This document shows, in pieces, positions 54,701 to 62,454 of a stretch of DNA of 64,000 nucleotides (its first letter is position 1; every line of letters begins with the position of its first letter). Made by a program: the position numbers and the translations under genes. A model generated the notes under the pieces. It had not been told where the DNA came from. It ran no database searches and worked only from the letters and a program-made list of their open reading frames with translations. Origin of the DNA: Hyphomicrobium sp. (GTDB lineage: Bacteria > Pseudomonadota > Alphaproteobacteria > Rhizobiales > Hyphomicrobiaceae); the NCBI GenBank assembly GCA_019751875.1, contig JAIEMV010000010.1:1-64000 (forward strand), given 5' to 3'.

Positions 54701-55219
54701 CGGAAGCACGGCGCTGTCGGAGACGAGCTTCGTCGTCAGGCGCGTCAGGCCGCTCTCGCCGGGCGTGTCGGGATCATAGGACTTCTCGAGCGAATGAACG
54801 AGCCGGCGCAGGAAATAGTCGGCGTAATTGGAGATGTCAGGCGTCATCTGCGCATAGCCGAAGTAGGCTGCGCCCGTTCGGTGGGACGACGTGCGGAGTG
54901 CGCGCAGAAGATGCGTCTTCCCGGCGCCAGACTGTCCATGGAACAGCAGAATGCGGGCCTGATTGGCGCCACCCTTGCCCGACGCGACAGACCGCAGTGT
55001 TTCGGCAAATTTCAATCGCGCTTTCGAGTGGACCTCGCCCACGTCAACGGGATCCGCGCGCCAGATATCGTCTTCCCACGTGATCGAATGCTCGAAGGCG
55101 TGGGCCAAATCATCAGCGGCCCAATCTTTCGGTGCTTCGTTCACGGTGCTGTTCGCGATCAAACCCATACCACCCATACCCTCAGCGCTCTTCCGAGAAC
55201 AGAAGCGCTCATTCCTCAA
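51767..55219 (-). CDS. Double ATPase: N-terminal AAA-type and C-terminal HerA-like, with C-terminal clamp-type motif
   Basis: Up to 1150 residues. The N-terminal third is an AAA-type ATPase: Walker A HGQSGAGKTHLLRAL near residue 95, Walker B LVFAIDQVEDL near 288, sensor-like VIISCLDDF. The middle (about 430-700) has no sure domain. The C-terminal third is HerA/FtsK-like: Walker A LGGSGSGKTTLALCL near 748, a LLDRKGDLCSYANPD motif, Walker B VVMFDEADLYIP near 1010, and LMLATQSPGDLDYKSRDQITSWFIGRV with the arginine-finger region. There are no membrane helices, so it is not FtsK. The last residues are EKQLKLFDVR; QLKLF fits the sliding-clamp binding consensus. The start is unsure: TTG 55219 overlaps the upstream stop by 11 bases, while ATG near 55177 and 55168 are alternatives. 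Role likely in DNA processing or defence. Confidence 0.78.
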   Translation of the reverse strand: MRNERFCSRKSAEGMGGMGLIANSTVNEAPKDWAADDLAHAFEHSITWEDDIWRADPVDVGEVHSKARLKFAETLRSVASGKGGANQARILLFHGQSGAGKTHLLRALRTSSHRTGAAYFGYAQMTPDISNYADYFLRRLVHSLEKSYDPDTPGESGLTRLTTKLVSDSAVLPAKDLEHLREAALDEDELARLVLKLADDIVAAPKLANEDLDINIVRALLYMERRDPRIDQRVRQYLNGRQLTPLAQQAVAALDPNTGEDRAFEIITSLGKLIWTVEKSALVFAIDQVEDLRFFDDAEERFQKAVRDLIQIANRLTNAIVIISCLDDFYGQVRGALPQSYLDRIEKSGPVALLESRTPEEARLIIARRLQHEAEAKAAGLAYPDPTQFFGPQFFEEFGGLSTRRLLEHAQSRLREKVSGEPEDREEEAGGGWASTLASVLGNIFGDGDTSTKPATGAALDYREMWERFQNASEAEIPSDDQELLDILTSGLQLAKDEWAGDIVLATSRLDLSDDVPAMDLVIRHKKTGHAAEARVFLCNRKTQGGGLKRQLDKVLSSMAGKACFMLRASDFPPNGKNQTAQAMRKFRESGGRQIIVPIPEWERIMTVREFHAHYRQDPGFTTWFEDARLLSNIMVVIQLLRLDLLGRSIPRTPKSDETKSVAPVAASATDTSSPPQSSMEATPAAPGGWTAGWADGEPETVPANDDELPLSVILDENGSAGSILAGRESGGRAKPITLNKDVLKRHAAVLGGSGSGKTTLALCLIEQLLLQGIPAVLLDRKGDLCSYANPDVWRANDDEFSERRGDREKLADAIDVAVYTPGRASGRPISITLLPNGINELPEHEQQLLANLSAAALGEMLHLKNSATHQKQSGTLSVALRILGSRYSREVTLADLIALLEDEDPELTDLTQRMDPSGKIRRDLVAQLDSLRHRNSALFEGGGESLRMESLLGLGPYARDGRTRLSIIYTGFLGDNENILFWVSQFLSEALRFCQRNPNEELQAVVMFDEADLYIPANAKPATAEPLQSLLKRARSAGLGLMLATQSPGDLDYKSRDQITSWFIGRVREDTALRKLKAAFQSESGLDPAAVLPHQTVGEFHLVQEGHVRSMKAQRSLIEAEQVPFDRIEQLAHETKGQDEKQLKLFDVR

Positions 55220-56369
55220 TGCGGACGTAATGCCAGACCGTATTGCGGTCAGGCGTTGCGGACCGCTCGATATCGGCGCGCAAATCTTTGCTTCTCAGGT
55301 CTGCGTTTGCGAGCGCCAGCGCACCGCGCCGATGCGCTTCGATGAGCATGCTTTTGAACTCGATCTCGGATAGAGCCCAAATCTCGTGCTCGACGCGAAT
55401 CGCTTCCCAGACCCTCGATATAAAAGCTTTTGGCGGCCAACCGTGCGCTGACTTCGCAGCCGCGCGTTTGACGGCCGCAGAGAAATCTTCAAGGCCCGGA
55501 CGCGGGGGCGGTCCGCTGGCGGGCTTGCGGTCGTTAGCCACCCGATCAACGAGGCGCGGCGCCTGGATCGGTTCCGCAGGTGCAGGCCTTGCCGCTCGCT
55601 TTTCGGATCGGGGGTGCGCATCGAGCAGTTGGGTCATCATGCGGCGCAAAAGGGTCAGACGCACAACGTCGGGATCAGTTTGAGCCGAGCCAACGGCATC
55701 GGCAGCCAATTGCGCGATAAGCTTTGCGTCTGTTGCAAAATCGCGTGGCGAAGCGGCCAGTTGTCCAGCGAGCGTGCGGGCCGCTTTCGAAGGCAGACCG
55801 GCGCCTTTGGCGAAGCCGGCCTTGATTTTGTTCCCGAAAGCGCGCTCGAGCGCGACAAGGGCCAATTGCGCGCGCAGCTTGGCGTCGGGGATGTTTTTCT
55901 TGCCTTTCAGACCGTAGGTGGTCTGCAGGATTGCCGTTCGAAGTCCTTCCGGTCGCGCGAGCGACTTCTTGCGCGACGCTGGTTCGCCGCCGAGGCCAAG
56001 CGCTTTGGCGACGAGCGCCATGTCACGGACCTGATTCCAGTCCGCCAGCGGCAATGTTCCGGCTTCAGTAAAACTGTTTGCCAGTTCCGTACCCGACTCG
56101 GTTGCCGAAATCCGGCCGCGAGTCTCGATAGCAAATTCCTGCTGGATGAGGGCCGCAACGCCAGCATCGACAGCGGCGCGCACTTCAGCGGGTGAGAGCT
56201 TGTGTTGGATGAGTGCGCCGGAATCGCGCGCCAGATCACTGCGTGTGGCTCCGCCTTCGCACGCGATGCGCGCGAGGAGCAGGGTCTCTACAGGTCCGAC
56301 AACGGCATCGCGGGCGGAATCAATCACCGCCTCGCCGGCACGTGCAGGCATGGGTTGGGCCTCCCTCAT
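55209..56369 (-). CDS. Winged-helix-like partner protein of the double ATPase
   Basis: A 386-residue cytoplasmic protein of unknown family, first gene of a two-gene operon; its stop overlaps the ATPase gene. The N-terminal region (residues about 25-100, VETLLLARIACEGGATRSDLARDSGALIQHKLSPAEVRAAVDAGVAALIQQEFAIETRGRISATESG) reads like a winged helix with a wing-like hairpin. The C-terminal 80 residues (WPPKAFISRVWEAIRVEHEIWALSEIEFKSMLIEAHRRGALALANADL) look like a second winged helix, as found in accessory proteins of BREX- and Dnd-like systems. The linker between (about 240-300) is Pro/Arg-rich. It may load DNA or a client onto the ATPase; this is inference. Confidence 0.65.
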   Translation of the reverse strand: MREAQPMPARAGEAVIDSARDAVVGPVETLLLARIACEGGATRSDLARDSGALIQHKLSPAEVRAAVDAGVAALIQQEFAIETRGRISATESGTELANSFTEAGTLPLADWNQVRDMALVAKALGLGGEPASRKKSLARPEGLRTAILQTTYGLKGKKNIPDAKLRAQLALVALERAFGNKIKAGFAKGAGLPSKAARTLAGQLAASPRDFATDAKLIAQLAADAVGSAQTDPDVVRLTLLRRMMTQLLDAHPRSEKRAARPAPAEPIQAPRLVDRVANDRKPASGPPPRPGLEDFSAAVKRAAAKSAHGWPPKAFISRVWEAIRVEHEIWALSEIEFKSMLIEAHRRGALALANADLRSKDLRADIERSATPDRNTVWHYVRIEE

Positions 56370-56765
56370 GCTGTCCGGACGCGCGAATCACCGGCCATTG
56401 GTCGAAAACACTGCGAGAGAAATGATGCGGTTGGAAGGGGCGGGGGCCGCTCGCGGTCGCCGGACCTGCAGACCTGAGTCCATCTGGACACGGTTTTGAA
56501 CTCAAGTTGCAGATGAATCATGGAAAAATGCTCGACGGCGATCTGAAGTTCGCCCAGCCACCGCCAAATTCGGAACACCATCGCAAGCCAAAATTTTACC
56601 CAGGTGGCGAGGGGCGGGTCGCGCCAGGATGTGCGGAACGAAGACAGGAGCCGTCGTCAGGTATTCGGCGCAGGCTTCGGGCTCTGTTTACTATTAACGG
56701 GCAGTTAACGGGTCTCTGCGATGGTTGGACGGCGTACCGCGCGTCAATTGGCGGGAGTTAGGATC
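56370..56765. other. 396-base intergenic region with a CtrA box
   Basis: A divergent region between the ATPase operon and the CAP lipoprotein gene. No supported gene. The only strong signal is the CtrA site at 56694-56709. Short ORFs on both strands lack family features. Confidence 0.5.
56694..56709 (+). promoter_or_regulatory. CtrA binding box before the CAP lipoprotein gene
   Basis: TTAA-CGGGCAG-TTAAC is an exact match to the alphaproteobacterial CtrA consensus TTAA-N7-TTAAC. It lies 57 bases before the ATG at 56766, so CtrA could control this envelope gene in the cell cycle. A single exact site has a modest chance of arising randomly. Confidence 0.6.
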
Positions 56766-57416
56766 ATGTTTCGCGTCACGATCGCGGCCATTGCCGCCAT
56801 CGGTTTAACCGCCTGCAGCCTCAACAGCGGGTCGATATCGTCTGGCTTTGCCGAGGATCAAACCGCAGCCGTCTCCAAACGGCCCACGCCGAGCGTCGCG
56901 CTCGGTGGTGAGCCTGCAGCAAACCGACCCATACAGGTTGCTCGTCTCGACGACAAAGCCCCGCGCGGGACCTATGAGAACGCCACGAAAGGGATGCTTT
57001 CCGACCGGGACTATTCGGCGACAGCGCTGGACCCGGCAAAGGCGCGCGACATCATCAATCAATATCGCCGCGACAACAAATTAAAGCCGCTGAAGCTCAA
57101 CGCGGAACTGACGGAAGCGGCAAAAGCGCACTCGCGGGATCTGTCCAAGTGGGATCGCATTTCCCACTATGGCTCGGATGGCTCCAACCCGTGGGACCGC
57201 GTGAAGCGTACTGGCTACAAGGCTCGGCTGGCGGCCGAAAATGTTGGTACGGGTCAAATAGATTTTGAAGAAGTGATGCGCGGTTGGAAGGCCAGCCCAG
57301 GCCACAACAAAAACCTCCTGTTGGCCGATGCATCGGAGATGGGGCTTGCGCTGGTGCAGGATCCCAAAACAGAATTCAAATCTTTCTGGACGCTGGTCGT
57401 CGCGTCACCGATGTGA
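56766..57416 (+). CDS. CAP (SCP/PR1) domain lipoprotein
   Basis: A 216-residue exported protein. The N-terminus MFRVTIAAIAAIGLTACSL ends in a lipobox (LTAC), so it is probably a lipoprotein. After a disordered linker comes the CAP domain: DIINQYRRDNKLKPLKLNAELTEAAKAHSRDLSKWDRISHYGSDGSNPWDRVKRTGYKARLAAENVGTGQIDFEEVMRGWKASPGHNKNLLLADASEMGLAL. The conserved His and Glu (AHSRDL, AENVG) are present. CAP proteins of bacteria act in envelope biology but their chemistry is debated. ATG 56766 is preferred; the frame extends to 56721. Confidence 0.9.
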   Translation: MFRVTIAAIAAIGLTACSLNSGSISSGFAEDQTAAVSKRPTPSVALGGEPAANRPIQVARLDDKAPRGTYENATKGMLSDRDYSATALDPAKARDIINQYRRDNKLKPLKLNAELTEAAKAHSRDLSKWDRISHYGSDGSNPWDRVKRTGYKARLAAENVGTGQIDFEEVMRGWKASPGHNKNLLLADASEMGLALVQDPKTEFKSFWTLVVASPM

Positions 57417-57547
57417 TGCACGACGGGTCGGATTTGGGCGTGATGCAGCGGCAGCGTCGCGGTGCGAGCGGGCGCTTTTTGCCGGGGGCTCACGGTTAGG
57501 GAGGAAAAGCCCTCTGTTCAAACTGGCCCGGGATCGATCAAGGCCAG

Positions 57548-57781
57548 TCAAAAGGCGTCGGCCTGCTCGATACGTTGGACCGCCCGCTGGCGGACGATTT
57601 CGGCCACGCCCGCCCAGGCCCAGGAGCGGCCGGTGTCACCATGCTGGCTGTGATAGATGGCGAAGAAGTCGGCCACGTCGGCGGCGAGCCAGCCGTGGCG
57701 ACCTTCCAGGACGGCGGCCATGAATTCAACGTCGCGAGGGGTTGGGGTGGGATCCTCTTCAGGGTGCCATCCGGTCGGCAT
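57548..57781 (-). CDS. Small hypothetical protein
   Basis: A 77-residue acidic protein without a recognised family. It begins MPTGWHPEEDPTPTPRDVEFMAAVLEGRHGWLAADVADFFAIYHSQHGD and ends with an amphipathic helix (VAEIVRQRAVQRIEQADAF). The sequence has protein-like composition and no membrane segment or signal peptide. AGAGAGACG precedes the start at about 8-14 bases. It is isolated between the CAP gene and the carboxypeptidase gene. The open frame extends to 57859. Confidence 0.5.
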   Translation of the reverse strand: MPTGWHPEEDPTPTPRDVEFMAAVLEGRHGWLAADVADFFAIYHSQHGDTGRSWAWAGVAEIVRQRAVQRIEQADAF

Positions 57782-57893
57782 GCGGATCGTCTCTCTTGGC
57801 TGTTTTCTCTGTGGGCGACAGAGAGCAAGAAAAAAGCCAAATTCACGCGGGCCGATCACTCAAGACAAATCTACAATAGTATCAATGGTTTCG

Positions 57894-59039
57894 TTAGGGT
57901 GCTGCGGACGCGGATCCGGGCAAGGCAGGTGCTTTTTTAACCGGTGCTGACGCTTCCGGTGTGCCAGCTGCGGACGGCTTTTTTGTCGCCGGTGTCCCAG
58001 ATGGAGGAGCGCCCATGTTTGCGCCGGGTTTGGCACCGCCCAGTGCGCTCTTCTCTGCGGCTGACTTCTTGGCCTTTTCACGCTTGGCCTTGGCGGCCTT
58101 GATGCGCTCGCGACGGGCCTCGACGGCGGGGTTGCGCTTGCCGTTGCCGCAATCCCACGACTGGATCGTGGAGCGTACGCTGATTGGCCCGCGCGCGTCG
58201 GGCGGCACGGGAAGATTGTCGATGGTCGCCTGATTGAAGATCTGCTTCCAGCCGAGTTGCTGGAACCCATGCTCAAGCAAGCTCGCGGCGCGGATGTTGC
58301 GTTCGCCGCCGGAAGGCTCGCCCAGGACCACCGCCATCAGCCGACGGCCGTCACGCGTCGCGCTGGCGACCACGTTAAAGCCGCTGTCGCAGATGAAGCC
58401 GGTTTTCAAACCGTCGGCGCCCTCGAACGTCTTGAGAAGGGCGTTGTGGGAGGACAGGCGGATTTTACCAATCCGCATCTGCGTCATTGCCCAGTACGTC
58501 GAATATTCGGGAAACTCGGCGGATACGGCACGGGCCAGTTTCGCCAGATCTCGGGCGGTGGTGACCTGACCGAATGCCGGCAGCCCGTTTGGATTAGAGA
58601 ACTGTGTTCGGGTCATGCCGAGTTCGCGCGCGGTCGCGTTCATGTCGGCGACGAACTGAAGCTCGGAACCGGAGATCTTCTCAGCCAGCATGACGGCAAC
58701 GTCGTTGGCGGACTTAACGATGAGCGCCTGAAGGGCCAGTTCAACCGTGAGTTCACCGCCGACAGGAAGACCGATTTTGGACGGAGGCTGCTGATTGGCG
58801 AGTTCGGTGCAGATGACCTTATCGTCGAGGCGGATTTTTCCAGCTTTGATGGCTTTAAAGGCCAGATAGGCGGTCATGATCTTGGTCAGCGACGCGGGGT
58901 GCCACTGGTCGTCCATTTCCTCCGCATAAAGGATCTTGCCGTCTGAGGCGTCGAACAGGAGCGCAGGGCCGGCATGAGCGGGGCGCGCGACGCCGAACGT
59001 CGCGAGTAGAAGGGCAGCGAGTGTGGACGATACGCGCAT
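57894..59039 (-). CDS. D-alanyl-D-alanine carboxypeptidase (PBP5/6 type)
   Basis: A low-molecular-weight penicillin-binding protein that trims the terminal D-Ala of peptidoglycan stems. Signal peptide MRVSSTLAALLLATFGVARPAHA; S-x2-K in ASLTKIM near residue 50; S-x-N in SANDVA near 110; KTG in LKTGFICDSG near 212. The C-terminal tail of about 100 residues is Lys/Ala/Pro-rich and does not resemble the amphipathic anchor of PBP5, so it may bind the wall or be disordered. The start at 59039 has GAGGACC upstream; the open frame to 59288 crosses the tRNA gene and cannot be coding. Confidence 0.93.
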   Translation of the reverse strand: MRVSSTLAALLLATFGVARPAHAGPALLFDASDGKILYAEEMDDQWHPASLTKIMTAYLAFKAIKAGKIRLDDKVICTELANQQPPSKIGLPVGGELTVELALQALIVKSANDVAVMLAEKISGSELQFVADMNATARELGMTRTQFSNPNGLPAFGQVTTARDLAKLARAVSAEFPEYSTYWAMTQMRIGKIRLSSHNALLKTFEGADGLKTGFICDSGFNVVASATRDGRRLMAVVLGEPSGGERNIRAASLLEHGFQQLGWKQIFNQATIDNLPVPPDARGPISVRSTIQSWDCGNGKRNPAVEARRERIKAAKAKREKAKKSAAEKSALGGAKPGANMGAPPSGTPATKKPSAAGTPEASAPVKKAPALPGSASAAP

Positions 59040-59165
59040 CAGGTCCTCCGCGGAGACCTCCGGTACCACGATCCGGGAAAGCACCGCAACGTGAGGGGTT
59101 GTACGGGGTGAACGGGGCCGAGGGCTGTCGCGATTGGGCCGCAGGTCGGGTACGCCGTGAGTGCG

Positions 59166-59251
59166 TGGTGCCTCAGGAGGGACTCGAACCCCCACACCCT
59201 TGCGGATAGCAGATTTTGAGTCTGCCGCGTCTACCGTTCCGCCACTGAGGC
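59166..59251 (-). tRNA. tRNA-Leu (anticodon CAA)
   Basis: On the minus strand the gene begins GCCTCAGTGGCGGAACGG and ends with CTGAGGCACCA, with CCA encoded. The acceptor stem is GCCTCAG/CTGAGGC. The anticodon stem GCAGA/TCTGC encloses the loop CTCAAAA, giving anticodon CAA (reads UUG, leucine). The long variable arm (around CTATCCGCAAGGGTG) is the class II arm of leucine tRNAs. GGTTCGAGTCC is the T-loop. 86 bases including CCA. Confidence 0.96.
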
Positions 59252-59327
59252 TTTTCGCTGGCCCCGTTCGGGCTTGCGAGCGGCGCACTTAACCGCACAG
59301 GGTTGTGACCGTCAACGACAGCCAGGA

Positions 59328-59678
59328 TTATTTCCAGCTGAAGGTTGTGCGCCCGGACCAATGGACGTGCTCGACGATGGCGACGTGCTTACCGACTTCT
59401 GGGTGCGTGGTCTTCATCACCAGAACCCGGGCGTGGCGCCCATCATCCAGCTTCACGTCCACGTTGAGGCCGTTCTGAATGGCCTGCGTGGAGCCGCCCT
59501 GGATGGGCAACACGCTTTCGACGACGCCGGCCACTTCGCGCTTCTCGACATGAGCATCAAGGTCCGTGAACCAGGCGAGCGCCGCGACGACGACGAGGCC
59601 GCCGGCGGCATAAGCGCCGCGCTTGATCCACTGTTTGCGGACTTCGCGCTCGAACTTGAGGCGGGTTTCTTCGCGCAT
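59328..59678 (-). CDS. Small membrane protein downstream of ecm
   Basis: A 116-residue protein with a basic N-terminus (MREETRLKFEREVRKQWIKRGAY), one membrane helix near residues 21-40 (RGAYAAGGLVVVAALAWFTDL), and a C-terminal beta-rich region (VEKREVAGVVESVLPIQGGSTQAIQNGLNVDVKLDDGRHARVLVMKTTHPEVGKHVAIVEHVHWSG). The start at 59678 has GGAGAG in the end of ecm 9 bases upstream and sits 14 bases after the ecm stop, so they form an operon. Function unknown; the tail resembles an OB-like domain only loosely. Confidence 0.75.
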   Translation of the reverse strand: MREETRLKFEREVRKQWIKRGAYAAGGLVVVAALAWFTDLDAHVEKREVAGVVESVLPIQGGSTQAIQNGLNVDVKLDDGRHARVLVMKTTHPEVGKHVAIVEHVHWSGRTTFSWK

Positions 59679-59692
59679 GCTTCGTGCTCTCC

Positions 59693-61696
59693 TCAAGCCG
59701 CCTTGGCGTGGGTGTCCACAAGACGGACGATATCGGCCATGATGTCGTTCAGCTGGAAGTCCTTCGGCGTGTACACAGCGGCGACGCCGAACGCTCTCAA
59801 GGTCTTCTCGTCTTCCGGCGGAATGATGCCGCCGACGATGAGCGGGACATCACCGAGACCATCCTTGCGCATGCGTTCGATGACTTCCTTCACCAGCGGC
59901 ACGTGGCTGCCGGACAAAATCGACAGGCCGACGACGTGGACGGCTTCGTCGCCCGCCGCGCGGACAATCTGAGCGGGCGTCAGACGGATCCCCTCGTAGA
60001 CGACTTCCATACCGACGTCGCGGGCCCGCACAGCAATCTGCTCGGCGCCGTTGGAGTGGCCATCGAGGCCGGGCTTGCCGACCAGGAATTTGATTCGGCG
60101 GCCGAGTTTTGCGGACACGGCATCGACCGACGCGCGGACGGAATCCAGGCCGGCGCCGTCGCGTTGGGCCGCGGCCTGGGCGACGCCCGTTGGCGCGCGG
60201 TATTCACCAAAGATCCGGCGCAGCGCCATCCCCCATTCGCCTGTCGTGACGCCGGCTTTCGCGGCGGCAATCGACGGCTCCATAATGTTGCGGCCTTCCT
60301 TGGCCGCGCGCTCGACTTCGGCCAAAGCAGCGGCGGCGGCGGTATTGTCCCTGCTCGCCTTCCAAGCCTTCAGTTTTTCGACCTGTTCGGCCTCAACGGC
60401 GGGATCAACGACCATGATCGAGCCGTCGCCGGTGGTGAGCGGCGATGGTTCCGTTTCAATCCATTTGTTGACGCCGACGACGATCTGCTCGCCGGTTTCG
60501 ATGCCGGAAAAGCGGTTGGTGCCGCTCTCGACAAGACGCCGTTTCATGTAATCTATGGCGGAGACCGCGCCGCCCATGGCTTCGATCGTCCTGAGTTCGG
60601 ACTTGGCCTGTTCCTTCAGCTCATCGACCTTGCGCTTGATCTCGGTTGAGCCATCAAAGATGTCGCCGTATTCCAGAAGGTCGGTTTCGTAGGCCAGTAT
60701 CTGCTGCATGCGCAGCGACCACTGTTGATCCCACGGGCGCGGCAAGCCCAGCGCTTCGTTCCAGGCGGGCAGCTGTACGGCGCGCGCGCGGGCGTTCTTC
60801 GACAGCGTGACGGCCAGCATTTCGAGGAGAATGCGGTAGACGTTGTTTTCGGGCTGCGGCTCGGTCAGGCCGAGCGAGTTCACCTGCACGCCGTAGCGGA
60901 AGTAGCGGTTCTTGGCGTCGGTGACGCCGTAACGTTCGCGTGTGATCTCGTCCCAAAGCTCTGTGAATGCGCGCATCTTGCACATCTCGGTAATGAAGCG
61001 CATGCCAGCGTTGACGAAGAACGATACGCGGCCGACGACGTTGCCGAATTCGGCGGCGGGGACTTCGCCCGATGCTTTCACCGTGTCGAGAACGGCTAGC
61101 GCCGTAGCAAGTGCGAAGGCCAGTTCCTGAACCGGCGTCGCGCCTGCTTCCTGCAGGTGATAGGAGCAGACGTTCGTCGGATTCCACTTGGGAACTTCCC
61201 TGGTGGAGAAGACGATGGTGTCCTTGATCAGTCGCAGCGAGGGCTCGGGTGGGAAGACGTAGGTGCCGCGCGAGAGGTATTCCTTGATGATGTCGTTCTG
61301 AATGGTGCCAGTCAGCTTCTGGCGCGAAGCGCCGGTCTCGTCGGCCACAGCAACGTAGAGCGACAGGAGCCAAGCAGCTGTCGCGTTGATCGTCATCGAC
61401 GTGTTCATCTGATCGAGGGGGATACCACCCAGGAGCGTGCGCATGTCGCCCAGGTGCGAGACGGGCACGCCAACCTTCCCGACCTCGCCGCGCGCCAGTT
61501 CATGGTCGCTGTCGTATCCAGTCTGGGTCGGGAGGTCGAAGGCGATGGACAGGCCGGTTTGGCCTTTGGAGAGGTTTTTCTTGTAGAGTTCGTTGGACTT
61601 GGCTGCGGTCGAATGACCGGCATAGGTGCGGAAGAGCCAGGGCTTGTCGCGCCCGCCCGACTGCCCAGCCGTCTTCGTCGTGTCCTTGTCAGCCAT
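59693..61696 (-). CDS. ecm: Ethylmalonyl-CoA mutase
   Basis: A B12-dependent mutase that turns ethylmalonyl-CoA into methylsuccinyl-CoA in the ethylmalonyl-CoA pathway (also annotated meaA). The 667-residue product has the acyl-CoA mutase barrel (YAGHSTAAKSNELYKKNLSKGQTGLSIAFDLPTQTGYDSDHELARGEVGKVGV and NTSMTINATAAWLL), and the C-terminal B12 domain with the lower ligand His in KPGLDGHSNGAEQ near residue 546, GLSILSGSH and GGIIP. The size fits ethylmalonyl-CoA rather than methylmalonyl-CoA mutases, and the nearby ccr supports this. The small membrane-protein gene follows it in an operon. Confidence 0.95.
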   Translation of the reverse strand: MADKDTTKTAGQSGGRDKPWLFRTYAGHSTAAKSNELYKKNLSKGQTGLSIAFDLPTQTGYDSDHELARGEVGKVGVPVSHLGDMRTLLGGIPLDQMNTSMTINATAAWLLSLYVAVADETGASRQKLTGTIQNDIIKEYLSRGTYVFPPEPSLRLIKDTIVFSTREVPKWNPTNVCSYHLQEAGATPVQELAFALATALAVLDTVKASGEVPAAEFGNVVGRVSFFVNAGMRFITEMCKMRAFTELWDEITRERYGVTDAKNRYFRYGVQVNSLGLTEPQPENNVYRILLEMLAVTLSKNARARAVQLPAWNEALGLPRPWDQQWSLRMQQILAYETDLLEYGDIFDGSTEIKRKVDELKEQAKSELRTIEAMGGAVSAIDYMKRRLVESGTNRFSGIETGEQIVVGVNKWIETEPSPLTTGDGSIMVVDPAVEAEQVEKLKAWKASRDNTAAAAALAEVERAAKEGRNIMEPSIAAAKAGVTTGEWGMALRRIFGEYRAPTGVAQAAAQRDGAGLDSVRASVDAVSAKLGRRIKFLVGKPGLDGHSNGAEQIAVRARDVGMEVVYEGIRLTPAQIVRAAGDEAVHVVGLSILSGSHVPLVKEVIERMRKDGLGDVPLIVGGIIPPEDEKTLRAFGVAAVYTPKDFQLNDIMADIVRLVDTHAKAA

Positions 61697-61852
61697 GGTT
61701 GATCCCGCAATGTGTTGTGCTGCGCGCTCGAGCGCCGTTGTTTAAACTATCCGCGGGACTTGGCAACGCAAAGCACCCTGCTGTCGCAACTCGTTAGAGC
61801 GATGCGGGGCCGCCGCCGGGTGTTCTTATCAGACGCCGGACCGGCGAGGTGG

Positions 61853-62200
61853 TCAGGAGCGGGTTTCCATCGTGAGCGGCCGCCGCAGGTCCTTGATCCA
61901 GTGGATGGCGAGCATGACCAGAAGGGTCGCGACAAAGCCCACGATGATGCCAATCACGCTCAACATGATGGCATTGATTTCCTTCCCCGAGGCCAACGTA
62001 AACATTGCGATGCGGGCGACATAGAGCGCCCCCATGCCACCGAGGACCATTCCGGGAATGAAAAGGGCCGTGAAGGACTTGGAATCCACGCTGATCTGCA
62101 GGATCAGGGTCGCCCAACCAACCATGATCAGGAGGATGGTCCACGATTCGGTGTCTAACCGAGTAAAATCTCGGGCAAATTCGGAGAACAGCTCGAGCAT
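61853..62200 (-). CDS. Three-TM membrane protein between ecm and ccr
   Basis: A 115-residue integral membrane protein with three helices: SWTILLIMVGWATLILQI, ALFIPGMVLGGMGALYVARIAMFTL and AIMLSVIGIIVGFVATLLVMLAIHWI. No domain recognised. It lies between ecm and ccr on the ecm strand; the promoter region toward ccr contains a 22-base palindrome. The gap to ecm (156 bases) argues for its own promoter or read-through from ecm operon control. Function unknown. Confidence 0.7.
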   Translation of the reverse strand: MLELFSEFARDFTRLDTESWTILLIMVGWATLILQISVDSKSFTALFIPGMVLGGMGALYVARIAMFTLASGKEINAIMLSVIGIIVGFVATLLVMLAIHWIKDLRRPLTMETRS

Positions 62201-62277
62201 CGATGGCCTCGGTCATCCCGTCCGACCGCCCACGTTGGATAAGTCGCCGCAGGCGCTTGGGTCAGCGAACTGTTCAA

Positions 62278-62299
62278 TGTTAATCGATCGGCCTTAACA
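62278..62299. promoter_or_regulatory. 22-base palindrome upstream of ccr
   Basis: TGTTAA, ten bases, then TTAACA: a perfect 6-base inverted repeat in the 254-base divergent region between the 3-TM protein and ccr. It is 78 bases from the 3-TM start and 156 bases from ccr. In Methylobacterium a TetR-type protein (CcrR) controls ccr through a palindrome upstream; this site is a candidate counterpart, by inference only. Confidence 0.35.
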
Positions 62300-62454
62300 T
62301 GACGTTTACGGGGTGATCCGCACGGCCAAACAAGCCCTTTATTGCGCCGCGAAAAAGTGCTTGAAACAAGCCCGTCATAAAAAGAAGCAATGGCCGGGCC
62401 TCGGCGAGGTACCGGCTTGTAAACATTCGGCGACGGTCAAGGAGAGACGGGAGC

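Noticed and set aside
51767..55219. FtsK-type DNA translocase
   Set aside because: There is no membrane segment or gamma domain, and an extra N-terminal AAA ATPase is present.
59040..59288. Upstream extension of the carboxypeptidase frame
   Set aside because: It runs across the tRNA-Leu gene; the signal peptide begins at 59039.
62278..62299. CtrA box upstream of ccr
   Set aside because: The TTAA halves are 10 bases apart rather than 7.
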